A stretch of DNA of 35,919 nucleotides from Akkermansiaceae bacterium. GTDB taxonomy: Bacteria; Verrucomicrobiota; Verrucomicrobiia; Verrucomicrobiales; Akkermansiaceae. Both the position numbers and the translations under genes were made by a program. Every line of letters starts with the position of its first letter. The first letter of the stretch is position 1. The notes under the pieces were generated by a model. That model saw nothing but the letters and a program-made list of their open reading frames with translations. It made no database searches and was not told where the DNA came from. Where the stretch lies: contig JAPJNB010000047.1 in assembly GCA_026461385.1 (NCBI GenBank), forward strand, positions 1-35,919. Direction: 5' to 3'. Shown here piece by piece: positions 15,523 through 24,957 of this stretch.

Positions 15523-16491
15523 ATGAAACCACCACCCATGAACAACGTCATTGAGCTGCCGCGCCCGGCGTTAAATCTCTCGCCCAAATCACTCCTGTAT
15601 GCGGCGAGTGCGGTCTTTTTACTGATCGGCGTGTTTTCCGGTTACTACACGGTCAGCTCTGAATCGGAAGCGGTGGTCCAGCGGTTCGGGAAATTCCAAT
15701 TCATCGCCAAGCCTGGTTTGCACTTTAAACTGCCCTATGGCGTTGACACAGCGACCATCGTGCCCGTCCGGCGGCAGTTGAAGTTGGAGTTTGGATTCGG
15801 AACTCCTAACGCCACGAACCCAGACCAATCGAGCGATGAGGCCGACCTCGAGCGAGACATGGTCACAGGTGACTTGAATGCCGCGCAGGTCGAGTGGATC
15901 GTACAGTACAGCATTTCATCGCCAGAAAAGTACCTTTTCCAAGTCCGCAGCCCTGGGGCGACTCTGCGCGATCTAACTGAAAGTGTGATGTGCGAAGTCA
16001 TTGGCGATCGCACCGTGGACGAGGTCCTAACGATTGGCCGGACCGAGATCGCTCAGGAGGCGCTCAAGCGTCTTAAGTCGGTGTTACTGGTGCTGGACAT
16101 GGGGATCACGGCCGAACAAATCCAGCTCAAGAATGTGCATCCTCCGGCGCCGGTGCAGCGTTCATTTGATGAGGTCAATCGTGCCCAACAAGAACGCGAG
16201 CAATTGATCAACGAGGCAAATGGCGACTACAACCGAGTGATACCCAAGGCCCGCGGGCTTGCGGACCAGAGGATTTCTGGCGCCGAGGGATTTGCCGTTC
16301 AGCGCCTCAATGAAGCCCAAGGCGATGTGGCTCGGTTCAAGGAGCTTCTCGTCCAATACGACAAGGCACCCGCGATCACCAAACAACGACTCTATCTGGA
16401 AACCATGAACGAGGTGCTTCCCAAGCTGGGACCCAAGATCGTCATCGACGAGGATGCCAAGCAATTTCTTCCCCTCATGAACCTGAAGTGA
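15523..16491 (+). CDS. hflK: HflK-like SPFH/band 7 membrane protein
   Basis: This 322-residue protein has a single N-terminal transmembrane helix (~residues 23-44) and a periplasmic SPFH/band 7 domain. The domain includes ESEAVVQRFGKF, KPGLHFKLPYGV, and the conserved FDEVNRAQQEREQLINEANGDYN stretch of HflK. HflK and HflC assemble into a cage around the membrane protease FtsH and limit its access to substrates. hflC follows after 20 bp. A second in-frame ATG at 15538 is an alternative start. ftsH is not in the window. Confidence 0.92.
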   Translation: MKPPPMNNVIELPRPALNLSPKSLLYAASAVFLLIGVFSGYYTVSSESEAVVQRFGKFQFIAKPGLHFKLPYGVDTATIVPVRRQLKLEFGFGTPNATNPDQSSDEADLERDMVTGDLNAAQVEWIVQYSISSPEKYLFQVRSPGATLRDLTESVMCEVIGDRTVDEVLTIGRTEIAQEALKRLKSVLLVLDMGITAEQIQLKNVHPPAPVQRSFDEVNRAQQEREQLINEANGDYNRVIPKARGLADQRISGAEGFAVQRLNEAQGDVARFKELLVQYDKAPAITKQRLYLETMNEVLPKLGPKIVIDEDAKQFLPLMNLK

Positions 16492-16511
16492 TCGATCTCT
16501 TTTCTTAAGTT

Positions 16512-17489
16512 ATGAAAACTATCATTATCCTTTTTCTAGCCGCCATCGGCATCATTGTCGTTTCGAGCATGACCTACACGGTGGATCAGACCGAGCAGGT
16601 GTTCATCACCGAGTTTGGCAAGCCGGTCGGCCATGCGATCAACTCGGATCCCGCCAACAATGAGGCTGGACTCCACTGGAAATTGCCATTCATCCAGCAG
16701 GTGAATCGCATCGAAAAACGCATCCTTTCATGGGACGGCCCTGCCAGTGAAATGACGACGCGGGACAAGCTCTACGTGACCGTGGACAACTTCGCCCGCT
16801 GGCGGATCTCAGACCCACAAGTCTATTTCACCAAGCTACGCGACGAACGCAGCGCCCTTTCCCGCTTGGACGACATCATCGGCAGCGAAACGCTGAGTGT
16901 GATCGCCTCGCACGATTTGATCGAGGTGATCCGCAGCGATAAGGACCGCAAGCCTGCCCGCGATGAGGCACTCACCGCCGCGAACTCGAATCTCGGACTT
17001 CTCCCACCGATCCGGTTTGGCAGAAGCGTGTTGGATCAGCAGATCCTTGCGGCCGCGCAGCCAATTGTGAAGGCGTGGGGCATCGAATTACTCGATGTCC
17101 GGTTCAAGCGGATCAACTACAAGTCCGGGGTGATCGATAAAATTTATGCCCGCATGGCCTCGGAACGCAACCAGATCGCCGATCGATTCCGCTCTGAAGG
17201 CGCGGGCGAGGCTGCCAAAATCATCGGCCGCAAGGAGCGTGACTTGCTGTCGATTCAGTCGGAGGCCTACCGCAAGGAGCAGGAAATTAAGGGCAAGGCT
17301 GATGCCGAAGCCACTGGGATTTATGCAGCCGCCTACAATTCTAGCCCATCCGCTGCGGATTTCTACCAGTTCGTCAAGACACTCGACACCTATCAGAAGA
17401 CGTTAGGCAAGGATACGACTGCGATTTTCACCTCGAACAGCGATCTATTCCGCCTGTTCAAACACATCGAAGCGCCCAGGGCTCACTGA
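16512..17489 (+). CDS. hflC: HflC-like SPFH/band 7 membrane protein
   Basis: This 325-residue protein is close to the usual HflC length. It has an N-terminal membrane anchor (MKTIIILFLAAIGIIVVSS), then a band 7 domain with DQTEQVFITEFGKPVG, GLHWKLPFIQ, WRISDPQVYF and YARMASERNQIADRFRSEGAGEAAKI, which are strongly HflC-like. It is the partner of HflK in modulating FtsH proteolysis. It is transcribed in the same unit as hflK, followed by an unknown membrane-anchored protein. Confidence 0.93.
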   Translation: MKTIIILFLAAIGIIVVSSMTYTVDQTEQVFITEFGKPVGHAINSDPANNEAGLHWKLPFIQQVNRIEKRILSWDGPASEMTTRDKLYVTVDNFARWRISDPQVYFTKLRDERSALSRLDDIIGSETLSVIASHDLIEVIRSDKDRKPARDEALTAANSNLGLLPPIRFGRSVLDQQILAAAQPIVKAWGIELLDVRFKRINYKSGVIDKIYARMASERNQIADRFRSEGAGEAAKIIGRKERDLLSIQSEAYRKEQEIKGKADAEATGIYAAAYNSSPSAADFYQFVKTLDTYQKTLGKDTTAIFTSNSDLFRLFKHIEAPRAH

Positions 17490-17596
17490 GCGGATCGCGA
17501 TTCACCACGGCATCATGGAATTAGGATGGACGGGTGAACCAAGCCAGCGTGAAATGTGATGGTCCAACTTCTGAAAACGATCTCACTCCTGCACCT

Positions 17597-18184
17597 ATGA
17601 AAAAAATTTGGTTTTTACTGGTTCTGTTAGTGGTCCTGCTCGCAGGGTCCGCATGGTATCTAATGGCACCTCACAAGGAATCGGCGGCTGATAAGGTTGC
17701 GGCGATCGCTTGGAAAGGAACGCCGCCAAATCGCGTGGTCACCGATCCCGTCGCTGTGTTCCAGCGCGCATTTTGGCGGTCGCCGACGCCGGCAGATAAA
17801 ATCGTCCGCGCAGAGCGTCACGAGTGGAGCGATGCCGAAGGGGTCACCAAATGGCAGTGGTTTATCGAAGTGAAGGCGTCGCCGGAGTTGCTCAAGCATT
17901 TGCGCGACGACAATGCCTTCGGGTTGATCCCGTCGAAGTCGGCGAAGGTTTCTAGTGAAAAACCCGCATGGTTCACCTTCAAGCCAAGCGATGTGAGCGT
18001 GATGAGTTCGCCCCAAGCGAATTTGCAATTCATTTTCAAAAACCAAAGTGACACGTTGTTTGCCACCGATTTCGGGCTGGGCTTCCGCCGTGGTGCGCCG
18101 GAGCAGCCCAAAGTGAATTTGGCACCTGCCGCGCCGATGCCGAAGCGCCTGCCGCCGACAGCGCCTCCGACGCCCGAGCGCTGA
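17597..18184 (+). CDS. Membrane-anchored protein of unknown function
   Basis: From ATG 17597 the protein has 195 residues: a lysine-led hydrophobic anchor (IWFLLVLLVVLLAGSAWYL), then a soluble periplasmic domain and a Pro-rich C-terminus (about 25 residues). An upstream GTG (17534) would add a charged stretch before the anchor and is less likely. I recognise no family. It follows hflC by 107 bp and may be co-transcribed with it. Confidence 0.6.
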   Translation: MKKIWFLLVLLVVLLAGSAWYLMAPHKESAADKVAAIAWKGTPPNRVVTDPVAVFQRAFWRSPTPADKIVRAERHEWSDAEGVTKWQWFIEVKASPELLKHLRDDNAFGLIPSKSAKVSSEKPAWFTFKPSDVSVMSSPQANLQFIFKNQSDTLFATDFGLGFRRGAPEQPKVNLAPAAPMPKRLPPTAPPTPER

Positions 18185-18241
18185 TCGGCAGCTTCGCCCG
18201 CAGGAGTGGACAGCAATCGTCTGGGGTGTAGCATTTGTGCA

Positions 18242-20251
18242 ATGCCCAACGCGCTGATCCACGAGACTTCTCCTTATTTGTTACAGCACGCTCATAACCC
18301 AGTCGATTGGCTCGGGTGGGGCGACGAGGCCTTCGCACGTGCAAAGGCAGAGGGCAAACTGGTATTTTTGTCAGTCGGCTATTCGACCTGCCACTGGTGT
18401 CATGTGATGGAGCGCGAGAGCTTTGAAAACGAGCGCGTGGCGGAAGTGATGAATCATCATTTCATCAATGTGAAGGTCGACCGCGAAGAGCGCCCAGACA
18501 TCGATGCCACCTACATGGCCTTCATTCAGGCAACCGTGGGGCAGGGCGGTTGGCCGATGAGTGTGTGGCTCACACCCGAGGGAAAGCCGGTGGTCGGAGG
18601 GACGTATTTTCCGCCAGAAGATCGGCAAGGACGGGCCGGGTTTGTTAGAATCTGCCATGAGTTAGGCCGCTTGTGGCGTGACGACCGCGGGAAGATGGAG
18701 TCCAGCGCGGCTAGGGTGTTAGAAGGCTTGCAAAAAGAAGCGTCGGAGACCATCGCCCTGCGCGGCCTGCCTGATCCCAAGGTATTCGGCGATTATTTGG
18801 ACCGCTGCGACTCGCTTGATGACCCGGATTGGGGCGGATTCGGTGGGGCACCCAAGTTTCCGCGGCCGGTGATCGTTCGGGCGCTCATGCAGCTAAGCGA
18901 GCGCTTCGGCTTGGAAAGCGAGGAGGGAGCCATGGCGTGGCGGATGAGCGAGCGCACACTCCGCGCGATGGCGGCAGGTGGCATGCAGGATCAACTGGGC
19001 GGCGGGTTCCATCGCTACTCCGTGGATCGCTACTGGCACGTGCCGCATTATGAGAAGATGCTCTATGACCAAGCCCAGCTTGCGATGGCCTATCTCGATG
19101 CGTGGCAGATCTCGCGGGACGGTGCCTTCCGCGAAGTGGTGGAGGGGATTTTCCGTTACCTGTTAGATACACTGCGTGATTCGGGTGGCGCCTTTCATGC
19201 CGCGGAGGATGCGGACAGCCTGCCGCAAGCGGACGCGGTTGAAAAGCGCGAGGGAGCATTCTGGACGTGGGAGGCACGCGAAATTTTTGCGTTGTTGACC
19301 CCGCGAGACGCGGCGATTTTCTCGGCGGCTTTCGGTGTGGAGGCGCAGGGAAATGCTCGACCTGAGAGTGACCCACATGGTGATTTAGCGAATCAGAACA
19401 CGCTTTTTCGCGCGATGCGTGACGATGGATTGGCAGAGCGTTTTGATTGCTCCGAGAGTGAAATTCGCGAGCGGTTGGTGGTTTGTCGTGAGATTCTAAT
19501 GGAGGCTCGTTCGCGACGTCCGCTGCCTCACCGTGATGATAAGATCGTGACGGCTTGGAATGGCTTGGTGATCGGCGCGTTGGCCCGCGGAGCACGGGTG
19601 CTGGGCGGCGATCATCTGGCACAAGCGGCGAATGAGGCAGCGGAGTTTTTGAAAAAGGAGCTGTGGGACGGGGATTCGTTGTTCCGCGCCTATCGTGGTC
19701 AGCGGGGCAAGGTCGAGGGGTTTCCAGCGGACTATGTGTTCTTGATTTCTGGGCTGATCGAACTGCATGCGATTTCGCCAGATGCGGGGTGGTTGGTGTG
19801 GGCGATTGAGCTTCAAGAGAAGCTCGATGAGGGGTTCTGGGACGTCGCCCAAGCGGGGTACGTCATGCGCTCGGAGCTTGCGGGTGAACCTTTGTTAGTA
19901 ATCCGCGAGGATTACGATGGGGCTGAGCCATCACCGAATCACCTTGCGGCTGAGAATTTGCTCAAACTTGCGATTCTAGCAGATCTGCCGACTTACGCGA
20001 AACGCGCAGAGGCCCTGCTGCGTGCGGGCTCGAGGGTGTTAGAAACCCAGTCGTTTGCGGCACCACTGCTGCTCGCTGCGCTGGATCTGCACGAGCGTGG
20101 TGTGATGAAATTTGAAGTGCCAGATTCTCCACGAGCCGATGTCCTTGAGTTACTAAGGATCCAGTACTTTCCTCGGGGAGTTTATGTGCGAGGTGTTGGG
20201 CGCGAGGTTACGGTTTGCGAGGGATTCGTTTGCCGCGTCTTTCAGGGGTAA
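18242..20251 (+). CDS. Thioredoxin-like DUF255 (YyaL/SPATA20) family protein
   Basis: From ATG 18242 the protein has 669 residues, the usual family length. The N-terminal thioredoxin-like domain opens with [21 protein letters not shown] and carries the C50-HWC53 redox motif in [21 protein letters not shown] and [24 protein letters not shown] follow. The rest is an (alpha/alpha)6-barrel with [27 protein letters not shown]. The biochemical role of the family is not settled. The 3' end overlaps the convergent NTF2-like gene by 44 bp. Confidence 0.92.
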   Translation: MPNALIHETSPYLLQHAHNPVDWLGWGDEAFARAKAEGKLVFLSVGYSTCHWCHVMERESFENERVAEVMNHHFINVKVDREERPDIDATYMAFIQATVGQGGWPMSVWLTPEGKPVVGGTYFPPEDRQGRAGFVRICHELGRLWRDDRGKMESSAARVLEGLQKEASETIALRGLPDPKVFGDYLDRCDSLDDPDWGGFGGAPKFPRPVIVRALMQLSERFGLESEEGAMAWRMSERTLRAMAAGGMQDQLGGGFHRYSVDRYWHVPHYEKMLYDQAQLAMAYLDAWQISRDGAFREVVEGIFRYLLDTLRDSGGAFHAAEDADSLPQADAVEKREGAFWTWEAREIFALLTPRDAAIFSAAFGVEAQGNARPESDPHGDLANQNTLFRAMRDDGLAERFDCSESEIRERLVVCREILMEARSRRPLPHRDDKIVTAWNGLVIGALARGARVLGGDHLAQAANEAAEFLKKELWDGDSLFRAYRGQRGKVEGFPADYVFLISGLIELHAISPDAGWLVWAIELQEKLDEGFWDVAQAGYVMRSELAGEPLLVIREDYDGAEPSPNHLAAENLLKLAILADLPTYAKRAEALLRAGSRVLETQSFAAPLLLAALDLHERGVMKFEVPDSPRADVLELLRIQYFPRGVYVRGVGREVTVCEGFVCRVFQG

Positions 20252-20675
20252 TTTGTGCGCGGCGTTTGATCTTGTGCATCAGCCAGCCAAGGATCGGTTG
20301 CTCGCCATAAAGCACAAACGACGCATCCCACTGGTCTCGCTGCTCACGAATTCGCCCGTCGGGCGCGAAGCGGAAATGGCTCATGCCGTGAATCAGCCGC
20401 TCGTCGCCGTCGGCTCCATAGCGCATCGTCCACAGGAGGAAGCCCGTGAGGTCGTCGCCATGGGCATCGAGTACCTTGAATGAAACCTTGGGCATTTTTT
20501 CGAACCATTTGGAAAGGACGAGCTTGAGGGAGTTCAGTCCACACGCTTCGTGGATGGGGTCGTGAAATTGAATTCCAGGGCTATAAATGTCGCCAAGACG
20601 ACTGAGCTTCTCGGGTGTCATCTCCATGAAGAGATCTGCCACAGCGGTCAGGGTGTCTGGACAATGAAGAGCCAT
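20208..20675 (-). CDS. NTF2-like (SnoaL-type) protein
   Basis: This protein of about 155 residues has the cone-shaped NTF2/SnoaL pattern: [50 protein letters not shown]-like [21 protein letters not shown]. Such domains bind small hydrophobic ligands, and this one has no assigned reaction. ATG 20675 was chosen; ATG 20690 is also in frame. It is divergent from hemL. Confidence 0.7.
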   Translation of the reverse strand: MALHCPDTLTAVADLFMEMTPEKLSRLGDIYSPGIQFHDPIHEACGLNSLKLVLSKWFEKMPKVSFKVLDAHGDDLTGFLLWTMRYGADGDERLIHGMSHFRFAPDGRIREQRDQWDASFVLYGEQPILGWLMHKIKRRAQITPERRGKRIPRKP

Positions 20676-20830
20676 GAACCAACAAAGCACGGATTCCGAA
20701 TTGTGAAACCTCGGAATTTCTTCGGAACTAGGCCGACTGGCATGCGATCGAAGTGGATTGGTCTCATTTTTTCGCTCATTTCCTGCGCTTCGCGGTTGGA
20801 CGTTTGCAATTCCTCATTCATGGTTCGCGC

Positions 20831-22120
20831 ATGAATACGCAAGGTCCGCTCTCCCAAAAAATGTTCGCTGCCGCCAAGCAGGTGATCCCTGGCGGCGTGA
20901 ATTCTCCTGTCCGTGCATTCCGAAATGTGGGTGGTGAGCCATTTTTCGTCCGTCGCGCCGCGGGTTGCCGGATCGAGGATATCGATGGCAAGCACTACAT
21001 CGACTACATCGGATCGTGGGGGCCTAACATTTTGGGTCACGCGCCGGTCGCCATCACCAACACGATTCACGAGGTGGCCAAGAGCGGCATTTCGTTTGGC
21101 ATCCCAAATCTTTTCGAAGTCGAGATGGCTCGCACGATTTGTGAATGGGTGCCGTCGGTGGAAAAAGTCCGGATGTGCAACTCGGGTACCGAAGCGACGA
21201 TGTCGGCCATTCGCTTGGCGCGTGGGTTTACCAAGCGGGATTGCATCGTAAAGTTCGACGGTTGTTATCACGGCCACAGTGACTCTTTGTTAGTTGCTGC
21301 GGGGTCGGGTGCCCTCACGCATGGCGAGCCGGACTCGGCGGGGGTTCCGCGGTCATTTGCAGAGAAAACGATCGTGCTGCCCTACAATGATCCCGAGGCA
21401 TTGGAGGCCGTGTTCGTGAATCGCGGCGAGGAGATCGCGGCGATCATCGTGGAGTCTTATCCTGCAAACGCAGGGTTGGTTTTTCCGAGGGCGGGCTATC
21501 TCGATCTGCTTTCGTCCATCACGAAAAAGTACGGGGCCTTGTTGATTTTCGACGAAGTGATGACGGGGTTCCGACTCGGCCAAGCGGGAGTGCAAGGACT
21601 CGAGAGCCTCACACCGGATCTGAGTTGCTTTGGCAAGGTGATCGGCGGTGGATTGCCGGTGGGCGCGTTTGGTGGGCGGGCCGATGTGATGGATTTCCTC
21701 GCGCCGCTCGGCCCCGTCTATCAGGCTGGCACGCTCAGTGGAAATCCGCTCGCAATGGCGGCGGGCCTTGCGCAGTTGCGTGAGTTAAAAAACCGCTCGG
21801 GCTTCGCGCGGCTCGATTCGCTGGGTGCGCACTTCGAACAAGGTTTGCGCCAACTTCTAACCAAAAAAGGGGTGCCTCACCGCTTCAATCGTGCCGGGTC
21901 GATGTTCTGTCTCTTCTTCACGGAACGCGAAATCGTTAACGTCAGCGATGTGATGAAGCAAGACCTCGAGTTCTTCAAAAAGTTCTTCTGGGGCTGCCTC
22001 GACAAGGGCATCTATCTCGCACCTTCACCCTATGAAACTGGGTTTCTTTCACTCGCGCACACCGAGGCGGATTTGGACGACACCCTCACGGTGTTCGGCG
22101 AGGTTTTGGCGGAAATTTAA
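20831..22120 (+). CDS. hemL: Glutamate-1-semialdehyde 2,1-aminomutase
   Basis: This 429-residue PLP enzyme converts glutamate-1-semialdehyde to 5-aminolevulinate in the C5 route to haem. It shows VIPGGVNSPVRAF, CNSGTEATMSAIRLARG, DGCYHGHSD, FDEVMTGFR and the PLP-lysine block CFGKVIGGGLPVGAFGG, all typical. The length matches the family. The longer frame from 20753 adds an unconserved N-terminus, so ATG 20831 is preferred. It appears to be a single-gene unit. Confidence 0.96.
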   Translation: MNTQGPLSQKMFAAAKQVIPGGVNSPVRAFRNVGGEPFFVRRAAGCRIEDIDGKHYIDYIGSWGPNILGHAPVAITNTIHEVAKSGISFGIPNLFEVEMARTICEWVPSVEKVRMCNSGTEATMSAIRLARGFTKRDCIVKFDGCYHGHSDSLLVAAGSGALTHGEPDSAGVPRSFAEKTIVLPYNDPEALEAVFVNRGEEIAAIIVESYPANAGLVFPRAGYLDLLSSITKKYGALLIFDEVMTGFRLGQAGVQGLESLTPDLSCFGKVIGGGLPVGAFGGRADVMDFLAPLGPVYQAGTLSGNPLAMAAGLAQLRELKNRSGFARLDSLGAHFEQGLRQLLTKKGVPHRFNRAGSMFCLFFTEREIVNVSDVMKQDLEFFKKFFWGCLDKGIYLAPSPYETGFLSLAHTEADLDDTLTVFGEVLAEI

Positions 22121-22141
22121 GCACCGCGGCAGGCCGGGAAT

Positions 22142-23146
22142 TTACGGGATTAAGAGAACCTTCCCAGATCGATCCGTCGCACCGACTCGAGCGAGCGCCT
22201 CGTGGAACTGTTCGATGGGAAAGGTGGAATCAATCGGTTGATGGAGTTTTCCGGCCACGACAAGATCTGCTAGATTTCGATAGACCGACTGCACGGTCTC
22301 CGCCGGCGTGTTTTCGATCCACCGCGTCACCCAAAGGCCACGCACTTGAATGTCTCGGAAAATCAACATGCCGTTAGGAATGGTTAGAGGCTTGCGCGCC
22401 ATCGCGCCGTAGGTGATGTGGTGGCCACTTTCACGGAGGAGCTTCATTAACCGAAGTGCGCTGTCGCCGCCCACCGCATTGAACGCAAGCGCAGCACTTG
22501 CACCACCGAGAATTTCGCGGGCTGCCGCATGGTTGTCGTCGTTGTCGAGGAGCACGTGGTCGCCGCCGAGTTTTTTAAGCTCACCAACGCACTCAGGTCG
22601 CCGGACGAAAGAAATGGTGCGTATCCCAAGGTGCTGGGCCAGTTGGATCACGCATCGCCCGACGCCGGAATTTCCTGCGTTTTGCACGATCCATGCGCCA
22701 CGTTCTAACAGATCGAAACCATGAAGCAATTGCCATGCGGTTGCTGGATTGACCTTAAGCATCGCCGCTTGCATGGGATCGATGCCATTTGGAACTTTGA
22801 AAAGTGAGTCTCCGGGAACCGTGGTGTGCGACGACCATGTCGAGGCACGACGAAGAAAGATTACCAGGTCCCCAGCATCAAATTCTGCGGAGTCACTCAA
22901 CTCGACCACTCCATGGCCTTCGATGCCGGGGGTCGCTGGCAGGGTGGGCTTGATGCCGTAGGTTCCCTCGATGAAATTGAGATCCGCGGGATTGATGGGG
23001 GCGGCGAGTATGCGGACCAAGACATGGCCGGGCTCCAGTGCTTGGGAGATCAGGGAGTCAGTCTCCAATTCGAGGACCTCACGCGGATTTCCGGATCGCC
23101 TGAAGATCAATTGTTTCCCGTAGCGCGTGGATTCGTCATCTTCCAT
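22142..23146 (-). CDS. MDR-family NAD(P)H-dependent reductase (enoyl reductase/quinone reductase type)
   Basis: This 334-residue medium-chain dehydrogenase/reductase shows APINPADLNFIEGTYG, PGIEGHGVV, the nucleotide-binding QNAGNSGVGRCVIQLAQHLG, and NAVGGDSALRLMKLLRESGHHITYGAM. This pattern resembles 2-enoyl thioester reductases (MECR/ETR1). Zinc ligands are absent, so it is a zinc-independent reductase. Start ATG 23146 is preferred over an upstream frame extension that is unconserved. It is divergent from the metal-efflux cluster. Confidence 0.85.
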   Translation of the reverse strand: MEDDESTRYGKQLIFRRSGNPREVLELETDSLISQALEPGHVLVRILAAPINPADLNFIEGTYGIKPTLPATPGIEGHGVVELSDSAEFDAGDLVIFLRRASTWSSHTTVPGDSLFKVPNGIDPMQAAMLKVNPATAWQLLHGFDLLERGAWIVQNAGNSGVGRCVIQLAQHLGIRTISFVRRPECVGELKKLGGDHVLLDNDDNHAAAREILGGASAALAFNAVGGDSALRLMKLLRESGHHITYGAMARKPLTIPNGMLIFRDIQVRGLWVTRWIENTPAETVQSVYRNLADLVVAGKLHQPIDSTFPIEQFHEALARVGATDRSGKVLLIP

Positions 23147-23232
23147 AGAGCCAATTTGCCACAAGTTTCGGCATCGCCAAGCGGGATTTCTGCTTGAACC
23201 TGTCGGGGTGCTCGTGGAAGGTCTGTTCGTCG

Positions 23233-23583
23233 ATGAAATTATTTTTGACATGTCTTATGTTGGCTTGCGTATTTGCGGGACTGAATGTCCGCGTCCTCGC
23301 ATCGCTCACGAGCCATGCTGAGGTTTGCGCCAAGGCGGCCCATGCCTGTTGTGATGAGCATCAGGATCCGTCCGGTCCCGAAGAGCATCATCCAGATGAT
23401 GGCTGCCCGCAGGATCACCACCATCATGGCAGTTGCTGTTCGCAGGGCGTGGCTTTTGCCTTCGAAAATCATCCGGAATGCAAAGTCGGGATTCTCGAGT
23501 CATCTTATTCGGGTTTTCAAGAGGAACGAACGATTCCGCCCGAGGCCCCCGAGTTGGGCTCGGAAAAGCCACCATTGATCTAA
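23233..23583 (+). CDS. His/Cys-rich secreted protein heading a metal-efflux cluster
   Basis: This 116-residue protein has a signal peptide (MKLFLTCLMLACVFAGLNVRVLA). Its residues ~30-70 hold many Cys and His: CAKAAHACC, EEHHPDDGC, DHHHHGSCC. The mature region should bind soft or borderline metals (copper, zinc, silver), perhaps as a periplasmic chaperone or sensor. No named family is recognised. It lies 86 bp from the divergent reductase gene, so a promoter for the efflux cluster probably sits at 23147-23232. Confidence 0.7.
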   Translation: MKLFLTCLMLACVFAGLNVRVLASLTSHAEVCAKAAHACCDEHQDPSGPEEHHPDDGCPQDHHHHGSCCSQGVAFAFENHPECKVGILESSYSGFQEERTIPPEAPELGSEKPPLI

Positions 23584-23716
23584 GCATCGCTCTGCGATGA
23601 CTCGGCGCGCCATTGAGTTGCGCCCTCGTTTCAGGATGTGGCTCATCGTACCCATCTTGCTCTTCGTTCGATCATGAACTCTGTCGCATATTTCAGCGGC
23701 AACTTTTCCAAAATAG

Positions 23717-24949
23717 ATGTCATTCTTTCATACATGTACCGTGGTGGCTTTCGCCTCCATTTCTCTTCCATTGCTTGCAGATCCAGAGGTGGTTGTTTCG
23801 CGATTGAGCGTGGGCCGCCGAATTCACCAACAAAACCCAGATCTAGCAGCCGCCCGCCTGCGGATTCAAGAAGCACACGGGCGAGCCAATCAAGCGGGAC
23901 GCCTCTCAAATCCACAAGTTGAAGCTGCGTTCGAGGGGAACCGTGGATTTCACGAATCGAAATTCGAGGTGGGTTTCACTCAAAAGTTCCCCGTGACCGA
24001 CCGCTTGCGTTTGGAGAGAGAGATTTCCCAGATCGAAATCAAATCATCCGAGGATGAGGTGTTAGAAGTTGAACGGCGACTGACGGGGCAGGCCTGCAGC
24101 GCCGTTGTAAATATTCTCGCAGAGCGAAGTCGGAGGCAGATGCTCCGCGAGCAGGCCGCATTGTCGGGAGATCTCGCAGACTGGTTGACACAGCGGGTTG
24201 CGAAGGGCGAAATTTCTCCGGTTGATGCGAGCCAAGCTAGGCTTGAGGCCGCCAGTCTGGCCATGGAGATCCGGCAATCTGATTTAGTAGAAACCACACT
24301 CATCGGCGAGCTGAAGCCGCTTTTGGGAATCGCCCCCAGGCAAGGGCTCGTCGTGACGGGTTCTTTGCCAGAGCCTGAGCTGCCACTTCGCAGCATCGCC
24401 ATCACGTCACGTCCAGACTTGGATGCAGCTCGTCTTGACGAAAAGGCTGCCGCCGCTGCAGTCGCCTTAGAGAAGGCGCGTCGTTATGACGATGTGGAGG
24501 GAGGGATTTTTCTAGCAACGGATCGCACAAAAGATGCACCGCTAGGGTATGATCGGGAGGGCATCATCGGCCTTCAATTGAAGGTGCCTTGGCCGCTTTG
24601 GGATCATCATGAAGGTGCGATTCAAGAGGCCAGCGCCAAGCACGAACGGAAGCAGGCCGAGGTCAAAGCACTCCATCGCGCGATCGGCCTTGAGGCAGAG
24701 GCCGCGCTCGCCGAGATGATTGAATCTCATCAAATCATGCGTGAGATTCAGACCACGCTACTACCTCTAGCAGAAGAACAGGTGGCCTTGTCTGAGAGTG
24801 GACAGCGCTCCGGGTTGGGTGAAATCCAAGATGTTTTTCGCGCGCGTGAGAAGCGCCTTCACTTGGCCGCCAGTCGCTTGGAGGTGATCCGAACTTTTCA
24901 CCTTGCGAGGGCTCGCTACGAAATTGCCATTGGAAAACCCACCATCTAA
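23717..24949 (+). CDS. TolC-family outer membrane efflux protein (CzcC/CusC type)
   Basis: This 410-residue secreted protein has a signal peptide (MSFFHTCTVVAFASISLPLLA). Two TolC-type repeats of long helices follow, with NPDLAAARLRIQEAHGRANQAGRLSNPQVEAA, EVGFTQKFP, SRPDLDAARL and LQLKVPWPLWD. It forms the outer-membrane channel of the RND pump encoded downstream. The adaptor gene follows after 8 bp, so the operon is clear. Confidence 0.88.
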   Translation: MSFFHTCTVVAFASISLPLLADPEVVVSRLSVGRRIHQQNPDLAAARLRIQEAHGRANQAGRLSNPQVEAAFEGNRGFHESKFEVGFTQKFPVTDRLRLEREISQIEIKSSEDEVLEVERRLTGQACSAVVNILAERSRRQMLREQAALSGDLADWLTQRVAKGEISPVDASQARLEAASLAMEIRQSDLVETTLIGELKPLLGIAPRQGLVVTGSLPEPELPLRSIAITSRPDLDAARLDEKAAAAAVALEKARRYDDVEGGIFLATDRTKDAPLGYDREGIIGLQLKVPWPLWDHHEGAIQEASAKHERKQAEVKALHRAIGLEAEAALAEMIESHQIMREIQTTLLPLAEEQVALSESGQRSGLGEIQDVFRAREKRLHLAASRLEVIRTFHLARARYEIAIGKPTI

Positions 24950-24957
24950 TATACCTA